A stretch of 64,000 bases of DNA from Clostridia bacterium (GTDB taxonomy: Bacteria; Bacillota; Clostridia; TANB77; CAG-465). The stretch lies in assembly GCA_017536445.1 (NCBI GenBank), contig JAFXHJ010000019.1, forward strand, positions 1-64,000, read 5' to 3'. Positions 18,108 through 27,434 of the stretch are shown here, in pieces. Both the position numbers and the translations under genes were made by a program. The notes under the pieces are model-generated. The model ran no database searches. It saw only the letters and a list, made by a program, of their open reading frames with translations, and was not told where the DNA came from. Every line of letters starts with the position of its first letter. Position 1 is the first letter of the stretch.

Positions 18108-18586
18108 TATTTTATGCTTAAAGGATCAATGGATTTGTTGTTTTTGTATATTGTAAAGTGCAAGTGGGGACCTGTTGTCATACCATTCAGTTTTCCGCTT
18201 TTTAGATATTTAGGTCCAACAAACGCAACAAGTTCCTTAGCTTTTACATTTTGTCCTTTCTTTACTATAAAGTTAGATGAAATATGAGCATACATTGATT
18301 TGTATCCATTTGAATAAGTAATAATAATATTATTGCCATATCCTTTAGAATAACCGATAAAAGACACAACACCATCAGACATAGCATAAAGCTTAGTGCC
18401 TTCGGACAATGCTATATCTATACCATTATGAAAATGATAATAATTGAGAGTCCTGTAACCATATTTTGAAGTTATTATATATTTTTTATTATTAATAGGG
18501 AAAAACAATTTATTATTGGTTGAAGTTGAAAACAAAGATAATATTAGTGTAAAAAGTAATATAAAAATTGTATATTTATTTTTCAT
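18098..18586 (-). CDS. M23-family (LytM-type) peptidase
   Basis: The 162-aa protein has an N-terminal signal or anchor helix (about 7-24) and a LytM fold. Zinc ligands are visible in HFHNGIDIA (H-x3-D) and in HLHF near the C-terminus, with the YAHIS motif between. It should cut peptidoglycan cross-bridges outside the membrane. It is divergent from the T4SS cluster that starts 170 bp away and could open the wall for that machine, though it may simply be a housekeeping autolysin. Confidence 0.85.
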   Translation of the reverse strand: MKNKYTIFILLFTLILSLFSTSTNNKLFFPINNKKYIITSKYGYRTLNYYHFHNGIDIALSEGTKLYAMSDGVVSFIGYSKGYGNNIIITYSNGYKSMYAHISSNFIVKKGQNVKAKELVAFVGPKYLKSGKLNGMTTGPHLHFTIYKNNKSIDPLSIKYST

Positions 18587-18668
18587 GCATGAATAATAAC
18601 ATGCGAAATATTGTATGTCAAATCAAAAAAATGTTCGAATAATGTAGTTATTTGTCAAAGGGAAAATA

Positions 18669-18727
18669 TTACATTAATATTACAAATAAAAAAAATAGTT
18701 GCATAAATTAAAATCGCGTGGTAGAAT
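18669..18727 (+). promoter_or_regulatory. promoter and double TTACA operator of virB2-like gene 1
   Basis: -35 TTGCAT (18699-18704), 17 bp, -10 TAGAAT (18722-18727). Two TTACA boxes start at 18669 and 18680, exactly 11 bp apart. The same arrangement stands before the next two pilin genes, suggesting one regulator binding the same DNA face. Confidence 0.65.
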
Positions 18728-18758
18728 ACAGGTATATCATAAATAAGGAGGAAAAATT

Positions 18759-19106
18759 ATGAAAAAATTAATGAAAGTATTACCAGTTATGATGTTAGTA
18801 TGCTTAGCATTTACTTCTGTATTTGCAATAAACATGAACCTTAACAACTTAACTCAAGGACAAGCTGGAGCAACTACAATAACTCAAGCTTCAGGTAGAG
18901 CATGGGCCACAGTTGTAACAATAGTTCAAATACTAGCAGTTGCTGCAGTAGTATTTGCAGGTTTAAGATACATGTTCGCATCAGCTGATCAAAAAGCAGA
19001 TATCAAAAAGAGCATGGGAACATTAGCAATTGGTGCTGTTCTAGTATTCGGTGCTACTACAGTAATCAAATTCATATCTAATGCAACTAACCAAATTATT
19101 AGATAA
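18759..19106 (+). CDS. VirB2/TrbC-like T4SS pilin 1
   Basis: The 115-aa protein has a signal peptide ending near VFA (residue about 23), then two hydrophobic helices separated by a basic loop (GLRYMFASADQKADIKKS). This is the topology of VirB2/TrbC pilins. It has its own promoter and its own terminator (19122), so it is probably made at a different, likely higher, level than the rest of the machine. Close paralogues follow at 19275 and 19776. Confidence 0.85.
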   Translation: MKKLMKVLPVMMLVCLAFTSVFAINMNLNNLTQGQAGATTITQASGRAWATVVTIVQILAVAAVVFAGLRYMFASADQKADIKKSMGTLAIGAVLVFGATTVIKFISNATNQIIR

Positions 19107-19121
19107 TAAAAAAATGAGATT

Positions 19122-19152
19122 AACAAGAGCAAGCAAATGCTCTTGTTTTTTT
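19122..19152 (+). terminator. strong terminator after pilin 1
   Basis: AACAAGAGCA (19122-19131) pairs with TGCTCTTGTT (19138-19147), followed by six or more T residues. Confidence 0.92.
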
Positions 19153-19173
19153 ATATATAAATTAATGTAAATA

Positions 19174-19242
19174 TTACAAAAACATTACAAAATTAGGATG
19201 TGAATAAAAAATCTTGCAAAAATTCTTACAAAATGGTAAAAT
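19174..19242 (+). promoter_or_regulatory. promoter and double TTACA operator of virB2-like gene 2
   Basis: TTGCAA (19214-19219), 17 bp, TAAAAT (19237-19242). TTACA boxes start at 19174 and 19185, 11 bp apart, as at the other two pilin promoters. Confidence 0.65.
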
Positions 19243-19274
19243 TCAATTATATAGTATGAAAGAGGTAAGAGTTT

Positions 19275-19640
19275 ATGAGAAGAATAGCAAAAAAAATAGT
19301 TAAAATATTACCTGTTGTTATAATGCTTTGTATTGTTTTTGTTGATGCTTTTGCGGCAAACACAAATATTGGCGTCCCAAATGGACCATCTGGAACTGCC
19401 TCAACAACAATTAAAAGAGCTACAGGAAAAGTTTGGGCTACTGTTATAACAATAGTTCAAATACTAGCGGTTGGATCAGTAGTATTTGCCGGTGTAAGAT
19501 ATATGGTGGCATCAGCTGATCAGAAGGCAGACATTAAGAGAAGTTTAGGAACATTAGCAATTGGTGCAGCATTAGTGTTTGGAGCAACTACAATAATTAG
19601 ATTTGTTGTTAATTCGGCGAATCAAGTAATGAGAAGATAA
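19275..19640 (+). CDS. VirB2/TrbC-like T4SS pilin 2
   Basis: The 121-aa protein is a close paralogue of the pilin at 18759: signal peptide ending near DAFA, then the same two-helix core (GKVWATVITIVQILAVGSVV, then RYMVASADQKADIKRSLGT). The short mature N-terminus differs (Gly/Pro/Ser-rich). Its separate promoter suggests differential expression of alternative pilins. Confidence 0.85.
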   Translation: MRRIAKKIVKILPVVIMLCIVFVDAFAANTNIGVPNGPSGTASTTIKRATGKVWATVITIVQILAVGSVVFAGVRYMVASADQKADIKRSLGTLAIGAALVFGATTIIRFVVNSANQVMRR

Positions 19641-19644
19641 TTTG

Positions 19645-19714
19645 TTACAAAATAATTACAAAATTATCATGTAAATAAAAAGGTGTTGCATATATCATAA
19701 GATAATGGTAGAAT
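19645..19714 (+). promoter_or_regulatory. promoter and double TTACA operator of virB2-like gene 3
   Basis: TTGCAT (19686-19691), 17 bp, TAGAAT (19709-19714). TTACA boxes start at 19645 and 19656, again 11 bp apart. Box-to-promoter distance matches gene 2. Confidence 0.65.
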
Positions 19715-19775
19715 TCAGATAAGAATACTAAATATAGATTAATAATTCTATAAGTCGTAAAAGAAGGAGAAATAT

Positions 19776-20120
19776 ATGAGCAAGAAAATAATAGCAAGTT
19801 TAGTTGTAATATGTATGCTAGTATTAACAGGCGTAACTGTTGCCACATATGCAGTAAATGCGAGTTTTCCAAGTGAGTCAGGGACAACAGGAACTTTAGG
19901 AACAGTTGTAGGTAATACTTGGAGTTCAGTTACTGTTGTGGTACAAGTCATAGCAGTTGCTGCGGTAGTATTTGCAGGTGTAAGATATATGTTTGCTTCA
20001 GCAGAAAGAAGAGCGGACATAAAAAAAGGCTTGTCATATCTAGCAATTGGTGCAATATTAGTATTTGCGGCGGCTTCAGTAGCTAGATTTATTGTAAGCG
20101 CAGGCGATCAAATAATATAA
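19776..20120 (+). CDS. VirB2/TrbC-like T4SS pilin 3
   Basis: The 114-aa protein has a signal peptide and the same two-helix core as pilins 1 and 2 (VRYMFASAERRADIKKGLSY), with a more divergent N-terminus. It follows AGAAGGAG. The next gene is a two-unit pilin relative 50 bp on, without an obvious promoter, so the two may be co-transcribed. Confidence 0.83.
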   Translation: MSKKIIASLVVICMLVLTGVTVATYAVNASFPSESGTTGTLGTVVGNTWSSVTVVVQVIAVAAVVFAGVRYMFASAERRADIKKGLSYLAIGAILVFAAASVARFIVSAGDQII

Positions 20121-20170
20121 TTTATTGGGTGTACAAGAGATAAGTGCATTTTTGTATGAGGTGAGGGAAA

Positions 20171-20821
20171 ATGTTAAAAAAAGTATTAATTAGTGTTTTA
20201 TTGTTTGTGCTATTAATAACTCCACATATAGTTGTTAATGCGGGGTTTTTAGGAAATGTTATAGGTCAAGGTACGAACTTTGTAAAAGGCCATAACACAG
20301 AAGCAATAGGAACAGCTATAAGAAAAATTATTATGAACGATATAAAACCAGCGGTGTTTAGCATAGGAACATTAATATTTGCTGCGGTTACTGTAATACT
20401 TGGCGTGAAGTTTATTTGGTCTAGTGCTGAAGGTAAATCTGAAGTGCAAGAAGCATTGCCAGGTTTTGTGTTAGCGGTAATATTATTTTATTTAGCAGAA
20501 CCAGTTGTTAATTTCCTACTAGGAAGTACATCTTCAATTACAGGAGTAAGTAGCATAAACGCTATGGTATCGCAGAAGGGGAATGGAGCAACTAGCTGGA
20601 CAGCTATAGCTGGTGCTACAATAAAATTAATTAACTATGTGGTAAAATATTTAGCTTTGGCTGGTTTGGTGTATTTAGGTATTAGATATATGATAGCTTC
20701 AGCTGAAGGTAAAGCATCTATGAAAGTTAGTATGGCAGGAGCAGTAATAGGTGTATTATTTACATTCTTAGCTACAAATGTTGTACAATTTATTATCGAT
20801 ACTGGAGAAAGTATATTATAA
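20171..20821 (+). CDS. tandem-fused VirB2-like protein
   Basis: The 216-aa protein has a signal peptide and two successive VirB2-like units. Unit 1 (about 50-120) has VILGVKFIWSSAEGKSEVQE; unit 2 (about 150-215) has GLVYLGIRYMIASAEGKASM. Each has two helices around the same (S/A)SAEGK loop found in the single pilins. Duplication and fusion of a pilin is the simplest origin. It may be a structural or base component and not a fibre subunit. Confidence 0.75.
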   Translation: MLKKVLISVLLFVLLITPHIVVNAGFLGNVIGQGTNFVKGHNTEAIGTAIRKIIMNDIKPAVFSIGTLIFAAVTVILGVKFIWSSAEGKSEVQEALPGFVLAVILFYLAEPVVNFLLGSTSSITGVSSINAMVSQKGNGATSWTAIAGATIKLINYVVKYLALAGLVYLGIRYMIASAEGKASMKVSMAGAVIGVLFTFLATNVVQFIIDTGESIL

Positions 20822-20889
20822 AAAAATATATAAAAAACAAATATTTCACAAATATTTCAAACAAAATACAGAAATATTTAAAAGAATAA

Positions 20890-20935
20890 AAAGAGCGATA
20901 GAAAACAGCAGAAATGTTGTATTTTATCGCTCTTT
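20890..20935 (+). terminator. hairpin between pilin genes and T4SS core genes
   Basis: AAAGAGCGATA (20890-20900) pairs with TATCGCTCTTT (20925-20935); a smaller inner helix is possible. The T tract is short, so it may be a leaky terminator or attenuator that sets the pilin-to-machine ratio. Confidence 0.6.
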
Positions 20936-20970
20936 ATGATATCCTTAAATAGATAAATAGGAGGTTAAAA

Positions 20971-21327
20971 ATGGGAAATACTTATGGGGTTCCTAGAAGT
21001 GCAAAAGGTGAATCTAGAATACTATATATATTCACTGTAAAATCGCTAATAGCAACAGCTATTATGGGTGCTATAGGTCTTATACCGTATAATATATTAG
21101 CTAAAATGGAGCAAAAAACAGCGGGAATAATTGTTGTTGTATGTTTTGCGGCGATAGGTTACGGAATAATGACGCTTAAAATTCCTGATTCTCCAATAAT
21201 GGGTAAATTTAGGAGAGCTGGCGGAGAGCAATTAAGCGATATATTGATTCGCACACTTACTTTTAGCAAAAGAAAAAAGATTTACGTATATCGTAAGGAG
21301 GGTAAAAAACTATGGGACAAGAAGTAA
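20971..21327 (+). CDS. PrgI/VirB3-like T4SS membrane protein
   Basis: The 118-aa protein has a soluble N-terminus beginning VPRSAKGESRILY, two hydrophobic helices (about 28-45 and 52-68) and a basic tail ending in SKRKKIYVYRKEGK. This matches PrgI/VirB3-type proteins that couple pilin to the VirB4 ATPase. It overlaps the next gene by 16 bp. Confidence 0.75.
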   Translation: MGNTYGVPRSAKGESRILYIFTVKSLIATAIMGAIGLIPYNILAKMEQKTAGIIVVVCFAAIGYGIMTLKIPDSPIMGKFRRAGGEQLSDILIRTLTFSKRKKIYVYRKEGKKLWDKK

Positions 21328-22883
21328 TGATTTTGATTGTCCTAGGTACAATACTTGTTGTAGCAGGATTTGTATTCATGCTATCAAAAGGAAAGTCACA
21401 ACCTGGGTCATCAGATACAATAGGTGGAAATGCTCAAGCAGCATCGCCAGCTGAAGTAAAAAGTGTAAAAAGAGTAGAAAAACCAGTAGATAAACATGAT
21501 ATGAGTGGTTTTATCAAATTCGATAAAATAGCCAATGATATGATTTATCAAAATAATGGCGAAAGATACTCAATGGTTTTACAATGTAAAGGTGTTAACT
21601 ATCACCTAATGTCAGAAATCGAACAAATGGCAGTTGAAGAAGGATTTATAATGTTCCTAAATACATTAAAATTCCCAATTCAATTATACGTTCAAACAAG
21701 ATCAGTAGATTTGTCTGAAAATATTAAGACATATAAAGATAGAGTAAAAGGTTTCGTAGATAAACAAAACGAAGTTTCAGCAAAATGTGCAGAAGTTGAA
21801 GATGATGTGGATTCGACAAACGAAGAAATAAGCTATATGAGAAAAGAAAAACTAAAATATACTAATATAGCTGAATATGTATCAGATATAACAAGATATG
21901 TTGAAAGAATGGCGCTTAACAAGCATATGCTACAAAGAAACTTCTACATCATATTCTCATACAATAAAAACGAATTAGCTACAATGGAAAAATTCACAAA
22001 AGAAGAATATGAAGATATGTGCTATAGAGAACTATACACAAGAGCGCAAGCAATAATGAGCTCTTTAGCTACATGTTCTGTAACAAGTAGAGTTTTAACA
22101 TCTAACGAAGTTGCACAATTAATTTATTCTTCTCTAAACAAAGATGATGAAAAATTAATGAACATTAAAGATGCGTTGGAAGCAGGATTATTTAGATTAT
22201 ATACTTCAAGCGAAGATGTTCTTAAGAAGAAGAGAGAAATGCTAGATGCTGAACTACAAAAAGAAGGCATGAAACGTGTTGAACAAGTTGTAGAGCAAGC
22301 AAGAGCTAAAGGAATGCTAGTAACAGAAGCGGAAAGCGAAGAAGCTGTTCAAAAAGAAATAGATAAAAGGGCAATAAAAATAATAGATCAATCCGAAGTG
22401 GACGAAAAAGTAAAAAACACATTAAAAGATGTTATAAAAGACAATAGAAGAGAACGTGTTAAAAAAATGAATGAAGTTTTAGGTAGAACTGAAAGTGCAG
22501 AAAAGAAAAACGTTGTAATGCAAGAATCTGTTCTAACAGCAAACGATGTTTTATCTGAAGAAACAGAAAATGTGGGAACTGATGCGGAAGCAAGAGCAGA
22601 ATCGGTACAACAAACACCGCCAGAACCTGTAATGCCGGTTCAAGAAACAGTAGTTGAGGTTGAAGAAGAGCCGGTGGTTCAAGAACAACCTATAACAGAT
22701 GTTAACGAGCCAATTATAGAAACACCAGTAGTAGAAGAACCAGTTGTAGAAAATGTTGCTGAAACGCAAGCGGCGCCACAACCATTCTCACCACTTGCTG
22801 GAATGGATGATCTTCTAGATGATGAAGAAGATGATGATATGATAATAGGAACAAAGGAAGGAGAGAGTACAAATGAAGGATAA
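21312..22883 (+). CDS. T4SS TraC/VirB4 N-terminal-domain-like protein
   Basis: The 523-aa protein has one N-terminal membrane helix (about 5-24), then a domain (MSGFIKFDKIANDMIYQNNG, then MVLQCKGVNYHLMSEIEQM) resembling the TraC-like N-terminal domain of conjugative ATPases. A coiled-coil middle follows, and an acidic Pro/Glu/Val-rich tail. There is no Walker A motif. It overlaps the true VirB4 gene by 11 bp, so the usual VirB4 N-domain appears to be supplied partly by a separate anchored subunit. Confidence 0.65.
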   Translation: MGQEVMILIVLGTILVVAGFVFMLSKGKSQPGSSDTIGGNAQAASPAEVKSVKRVEKPVDKHDMSGFIKFDKIANDMIYQNNGERYSMVLQCKGVNYHLMSEIEQMAVEEGFIMFLNTLKFPIQLYVQTRSVDLSENIKTYKDRVKGFVDKQNEVSAKCAEVEDDVDSTNEEISYMRKEKLKYTNIAEYVSDITRYVERMALNKHMLQRNFYIIFSYNKNELATMEKFTKEEYEDMCYRELYTRAQAIMSSLATCSVTSRVLTSNEVAQLIYSSLNKDDEKLMNIKDALEAGLFRLYTSSEDVLKKKREMLDAELQKEGMKRVEQVVEQARAKGMLVTEAESEEAVQKEIDKRAIKIIDQSEVDEKVKNTLKDVIKDNRRERVKKMNEVLGRTESAEKKNVVMQESVLTANDVLSEETENVGTDAEARAESVQQTPPEPVMPVQETVVEVEEEPVVQEQPITDVNEPIIETPVVEEPVVENVAETQAAPQPFSPLAGMDDLLDDEEDDDMIIGTKEGESTNEG

Positions 22884-24832
22884 ACCAGTAAAAGAAGAGA
22901 TGATACAAGCTAGTGAAGAAGAACAAGATGTCCTAAGTTTAAATAAATCTAGTTTGAAAGATTTAATATCTCCATCTGGAATTGACGCATCGCATTACGA
23001 TTACCTTGAAATATTTTCAAAGATATCTCGTTTTGCACGTACATTCTATGTAACAACACTTCCAAGACAAGCAACATTCCCATACTTCTTAACAGATATA
23101 TACAATTTTGGAGATATAAATACATCGGTGTATATAACTCCGATACCAGAAACTGTTTCTCAAACAGATCTTAATAGAACTATCGTTGAACTACAATCTG
23201 AAAGATTAGTTGCTCAAGATAGAGGAGATATCAACAGAGAATCAGTACTTGCAATAAAGCAAGCCGAAGCTGAAGCACTAAGAGACCAAATAGCATCTGG
23301 TTACAACAAGCTATTTGAAGCGACAATGATATCTACATTATTTGCTTACTCAAAAGCAGAATTAGATAAAATGTCAGAACTTTTAGCAATGGAAGCTTCA
23401 AAGAGTATGATTGGTATGAAGGCAGCTTGGGCAATCCAAGAAGAAGCTTTCCAATCAAACTTACCACTTAACAATAATTCAGTTAAGAGAAAACACACAT
23501 TCGATAGAGGTTCGATGGCAACAGTATTCCCATTCGTAACTTCAGATGTCGGACATGATACAGGTGTTCCAATAGGAATAAATAAACAAACAGGATTACC
23601 AATAATATTTGATAATTTCCATAGAAGCTTAACAAACTACAACATGGTTATCTTCGGAAAATCTGGTTCTGGTAAATCCGTAACAATTAAAACAATAATG
23701 GCAAGAAGTGCGGTCCTAATGGGAATCGAAAGTCTAGTTATAGACGCCGAAGGAGAATATGTTGTTGTTGCTGAATCGCTTTGTGGATTTAACGTAACAA
23801 TAAGTCCAACAAGTGATAAGATAATTAACATATTCGATATAGATGCCGAAGTTGTAAAAGATGAAATAACAGGTCGTGAAAGACAAGTAGTTAACGTAGA
23901 AAACAAAGTAGAAGACGTTACACAAGCTCTTCTTACAATGGCAAGAGGTTCTACGAGAAGTACAGAAGTTAACGAATTAACAAAACAAATAATTGGTGAA
24001 ATTGTTTCTGAAGAATATCAAGCAATTGGTATAACTTCAAATCCAGATAGTTTATTTGAAGATGAAGGAACTTCGTTTGGAGATTCAGGAGACGCGTCAC
24101 TAGGAAGAAAGAGAAAATTACTACCAACAATAGGTAGTTGGTATGAAAGACTGCTAGTTAAAGCGGCAGAAAACGACAATGTGGATTACCAATATCACTA
24201 CAGTTATCTTACAAAGGTTATGAAGCAATATTGTAGAAAATATGACGGACAAATGGCATATTTCGATGGTCAATCAACATTCGATTTATTAGATGGTTCA
24301 TTATTTATAAACATAGACATATCTCAACTTGAAGAAAAGTTTGCAAGACCGCTTGCACAACAAGTACTTCTAACATGGGTTTGGGAAAAATATGTTAAGA
24401 AGAATAGTGAAAACAAAGGAAAGGCAAGAAAGAAGAGAGTTCTTGTAGATGAAGCTTGGATGCTTCTAGATTATCCTGAGGCGGTTGTATTCTTGAATAC
24501 AATGGCAAGACGTGCTAGAAAAAGAAATGTATCGCTAGCAGTTGTATCGCAAAAGTTCCAAGACTTCTATGAAAAGAAGGAAGCACAAGCAATCCTTACT
24601 TCTTCAGAAATTAAGCTATTCTTAGCACAAGATAAATCTGAAATAGCTTACTTAAAAGAAGTATTCAAACTTAGTGAAGGTGAAACAGACTTCCTGCTAA
24701 CTTGTGTAAGACGGAGAAGGTCTATTAAAGATTGGACAAGAATCTGCAGTTATTGCAATTAGACCAACACAAAAAGAGTTCCAATTCGTTGAGACAAACT
24801 TATCTAAGCTTGCTGAAATGAATAAATCATAA
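22873..24832 (+). CDS. VirB4-type T4SS ATPase (needs +1 shift at CGG, 24712)
   Basis: The protein has Walker A GKSGSGKS at about residues 262-269, a DAEGEY motif, Walker B VLVDEAW at about 523-529, and VSQKFQDF. The zero frame meets CGG at 24712 after residue 613 and runs out of frame to a stop at 24762. Skipping one C restores CVRGEGLLKIGQESAVIAI, the conserved C-terminal motif of VirB4 proteins, and continues to 24832, giving 652 aa. It energises pilus assembly and secretion at the membrane. The lost part would be the conserved end of the motor, so a shifted product is probably the functional one. Confidence 0.9.
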
Positions 24833-24852
24833 AGAAAAGAGAGTGATAAAGG

Positions 24853-26937
24853 GTGAAAGTAAAAAATAAGAAAAAATTTATAGCATTATCGTTAGTTATA
24901 TTATTAGCAGCCGTAATGCTTACTACAGTTGAAGCCGCTGTAACTAAAGTATCTGGTTCGGGGGAGAGTGCAACGGTATCATTAGAAACTACTAGAAGTA
25001 TAGGTGCGACACTAGCTGATGAAGTGCTAGGTCTACTTGGAGATATTCTTGGATTTGCTATTTCAGGTGTATTTTCATTTATAACACCATTAATAAATGG
25101 ATTAGCGATTGTAATAATAATAGTATTATTTACAATATTCTCAACTGGTTTTGGAGAACATATTCCACCATTACCAGATAATATAGTGTTTAACAAAATT
25201 CCAGTTTTAGATGCGAACTTCATTAACCCACATACAAATTCATTAATACATAAAATAGGTGGAACATTTATAGCTGACTTATTTATGTCATTACAGACAA
25301 TAGCAATAACATTATTCGTTATTGCGGCTATGGTAACAGGTTTAAAGATAGCTTTATCTACAATAGCTGCGAAAAGAGCGCAATACAAACAAGTTGCTAT
25401 GAAATGGTTAACAGGTTTTATTATTTTAATATGTTTAAGATGGATATTAGCGGGTATATTCTTAATAAATGAAACATTAGTTGCTCAATTTGCAAGAATT
25501 GCAAAAGCCTCTGATTTCAGTATAAGAGTTGTTCCTACATTACCAATACCAATTATAGGTAAGTTGCTTTCTGAAGTAATTGGTGGTGTTACTAAATTTA
25601 TAACAGGCAACAGAGGTATTGCGGTGCCTGGTTACTTAGGATTGATATTATTTAGCTTATTTGAAGGTTTTACAGGAGATATAGTTGCGTCAATTGTAGG
25701 ATTTGTAATAGTTGGTCAAGCATCAGTTGTATTAGGCTCATATTTCAAAAGATTGTTTATGTGTCTATTACTAGGAGTTATATCTCCGTTAATGGTTGCA
25801 ACAGATACAATTGTTGCAGTTTCAGGTGGTCAATCACAAATATTTAAGAGTTGGTTAAAGAACTTTATATTTACAGTATTTACACAATCTTTCCACGCAG
25901 CATATATGGTTGTTGCATTTAGATTAATGAATAGAGTAACAAATATCAGTGGTGTTTCAGCAACATTAGCGTCTATTATAGTTGTTACATTAACAACTGG
26001 TCTTGTAAAGATGGAAAAAATGTTAAAAGGAATGTTTGGATTTGGAGATTCAATGGGTGGAAGCCTTGCGGATGGAAAGAAGAGCATGAAGAAAGCAATG
26101 GGTGCTGTTGCAGGTCTTGCTGCTGCTGCTAAATCTCTTGGAGATAACAAACCAAAAGAAATGGCTGCAAAACAAAGAAGACAAGCATTTGCTGCGGAAA
26201 AAGCACACCTAAAAGAAAGAACTGCGTTCCAATCTGCTAAGGAAGCAAAAGCAAATGGCAATATGGATGAATATAGAAAACAAATGAAGATTGCTGCAGA
26301 TGCTCGTAAAGAAGCGAAAGCAAACGGAAGTACAGGAAATACACGTATATACAACAACTTTGGCGGAGGTGCTGGTGGCGCAGGTGGCGTTGGCGGCGGT
26401 TCTGGCTCAGGTGGTGGTTCTGGTTCAGGCGGAGGCAATAAGGATTACTTACAATCAGTGCTAGAAGGAAGTAAAGGACCAATGACAGATCAACAAAAGA
26501 TAGATATGTTAACTCAAGCAGAAGCTCAAGCAAGATCAGAAGAAAAATCTGCAAGATTTGCAAGAATTATGGGACCAGCAAACCTTGCGGCTGGTATCGG
26601 TATTGGTATCGGTATGGATGATGATATTGGCGATGCATTATTCAAAGGTGGTATGATAACAAGTGGTCTAGACAGATTGTCTGAAGGTGTAGGACGTAGA
26701 GCAGGTGATAGAGATAGAGAATCTTTATACGCAAAGGAAAAGAGTACCGGCGATGAATTAGGATACAAAGTATCTGATACGAGAAGAGAAAAATCTACTG
26801 TTGAAGCAGCATTAACATTTGACGTTGCTAAGTTAAGTGCTGATCTTAAGAAAGAATTCCGTGGACTTGGAGAAGTTTTCGGTAACCAAGTAAGAAGAGA
26901 AATGCGTGAAATAGATAGAGATTTAGATAACGAATAA
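24853..26937 (+). CDS. VirB6/TrbL-like T4SS channel protein
   Basis: The protein has a GTG start, a signal peptide ending near VEA (residue about 28), 694 aa. Residues about 60-400 hold eight or more hydrophobic helices. A basic Ala/Lys-rich helical region follows, then a Gly-rich linker (GGGAGGAGGVGGGSGSGGGS) and a soluble tail with a repeat IGIGIGMD. This is the layout of VirB6/TrbL proteins, the inner-membrane channel part. It lies between the ATPase and VirB8-like genes, as in Gram-positive T4SSs. Confidence 0.78.
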   Translation: MKVKNKKKFIALSLVILLAAVMLTTVEAAVTKVSGSGESATVSLETTRSIGATLADEVLGLLGDILGFAISGVFSFITPLINGLAIVIIIVLFTIFSTGFGEHIPPLPDNIVFNKIPVLDANFINPHTNSLIHKIGGTFIADLFMSLQTIAITLFVIAAMVTGLKIALSTIAAKRAQYKQVAMKWLTGFIILICLRWILAGIFLINETLVAQFARIAKASDFSIRVVPTLPIPIIGKLLSEVIGGVTKFITGNRGIAVPGYLGLILFSLFEGFTGDIVASIVGFVIVGQASVVLGSYFKRLFMCLLLGVISPLMVATDTIVAVSGGQSQIFKSWLKNFIFTVFTQSFHAAYMVVAFRLMNRVTNISGVSATLASIIVVTLTTGLVKMEKMLKGMFGFGDSMGGSLADGKKSMKKAMGAVAGLAAAAKSLGDNKPKEMAAKQRRQAFAAEKAHLKERTAFQSAKEAKANGNMDEYRKQMKIAADARKEAKANGSTGNTRIYNNFGGGAGGAGGVGGGSGSGGGSGSGGGNKDYLQSVLEGSKGPMTDQQKIDMLTQAEAQARSEEKSARFARIMGPANLAAGIGIGIGMDDDIGDALFKGGMITSGLDRLSEGVGRRAGDRDRESLYAKEKSTGDELGYKVSDTRREKSTVEAALTFDVAKLSADLKKEFRGLGEVFGNQVRREMREIDRDLDNE

Positions 26938-26955
26938 TGATAAGGATGTGAAGAA

Positions 26956-27423
26956 ATGATAGAAAAAACAAGAAAAATATTAACTGCTATAATTAGTGCA
27001 ATTGTTATAATTGGAGTAGTATACGGAGTATTTGCATTAATCATTAATATATTCAAAGAACCAGATATATTAACAAAAGATGAGATGGCTTTATATATGA
27101 TAGAAGAAAATTTAGTAACAAACTATACGACTTTCTATTTTGCAAGTGATTGTTTAGATAATTTAGTAGAAGGTGCTAGAAGAGGCTTATATGACGAATT
27201 ATATGAAATACATATGAAGGATTACAAGAAAGCAATTTCAAAAGAAGCTGTTTACGCTGAACTTAAAGAGTTCGGCGTAAACGGAGCTGAGTATTCTATA
27301 AAAGCAGTATATGAAAAAAATGGCTTATATATAGTAGAATATGATCTTAATGGGCAAACAAAAACAATGCTTATGAGTTTTGATTCAAAATCATCAAGTT
27401 ATGAGTTTGCTATTGTGAAATAG
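26956..27423 (+). CDS. T4SS-associated single-pass membrane protein
   Basis: The 155-aa protein has one membrane helix (about 9-32) and an extracellular domain of roughly 110 residues with alternating helix and strand, compatible with an NTF2-like fold but with no diagnostic motif. Small membrane-anchored NTF2-like (VirB8-type) subunits are usual at this position. The role is inferred from the neighbours. Confidence 0.55.
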   Translation: MIEKTRKILTAIISAIVIIGVVYGVFALIINIFKEPDILTKDEMALYMIEENLVTNYTTFYFASDCLDNLVEGARRGLYDELYEIHMKDYKKAISKEAVYAELKEFGVNGAEYSIKAVYEKNGLYIVEYDLNGQTKTMLMSFDSKSSSYEFAIVK

Positions 27424-27434
27424 GAGGTGTACAT

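Noticed and set aside
20822-20970. Additional TTACA-type pilin promoter.
   Set aside because: Repeats of TTTCA(A/C)A are seen but not the 11-bp paired TTACA or the TTGCA-N17 promoter; only a hairpin is supported.
25830-26438. Long minus-strand frames, rich in Pro/Ala, opposite the VirB6-like gene.
   Set aside because: They mirror the Ala/Gly-rich coding strand and have no ribosome site; the plus-strand gene explains the region.
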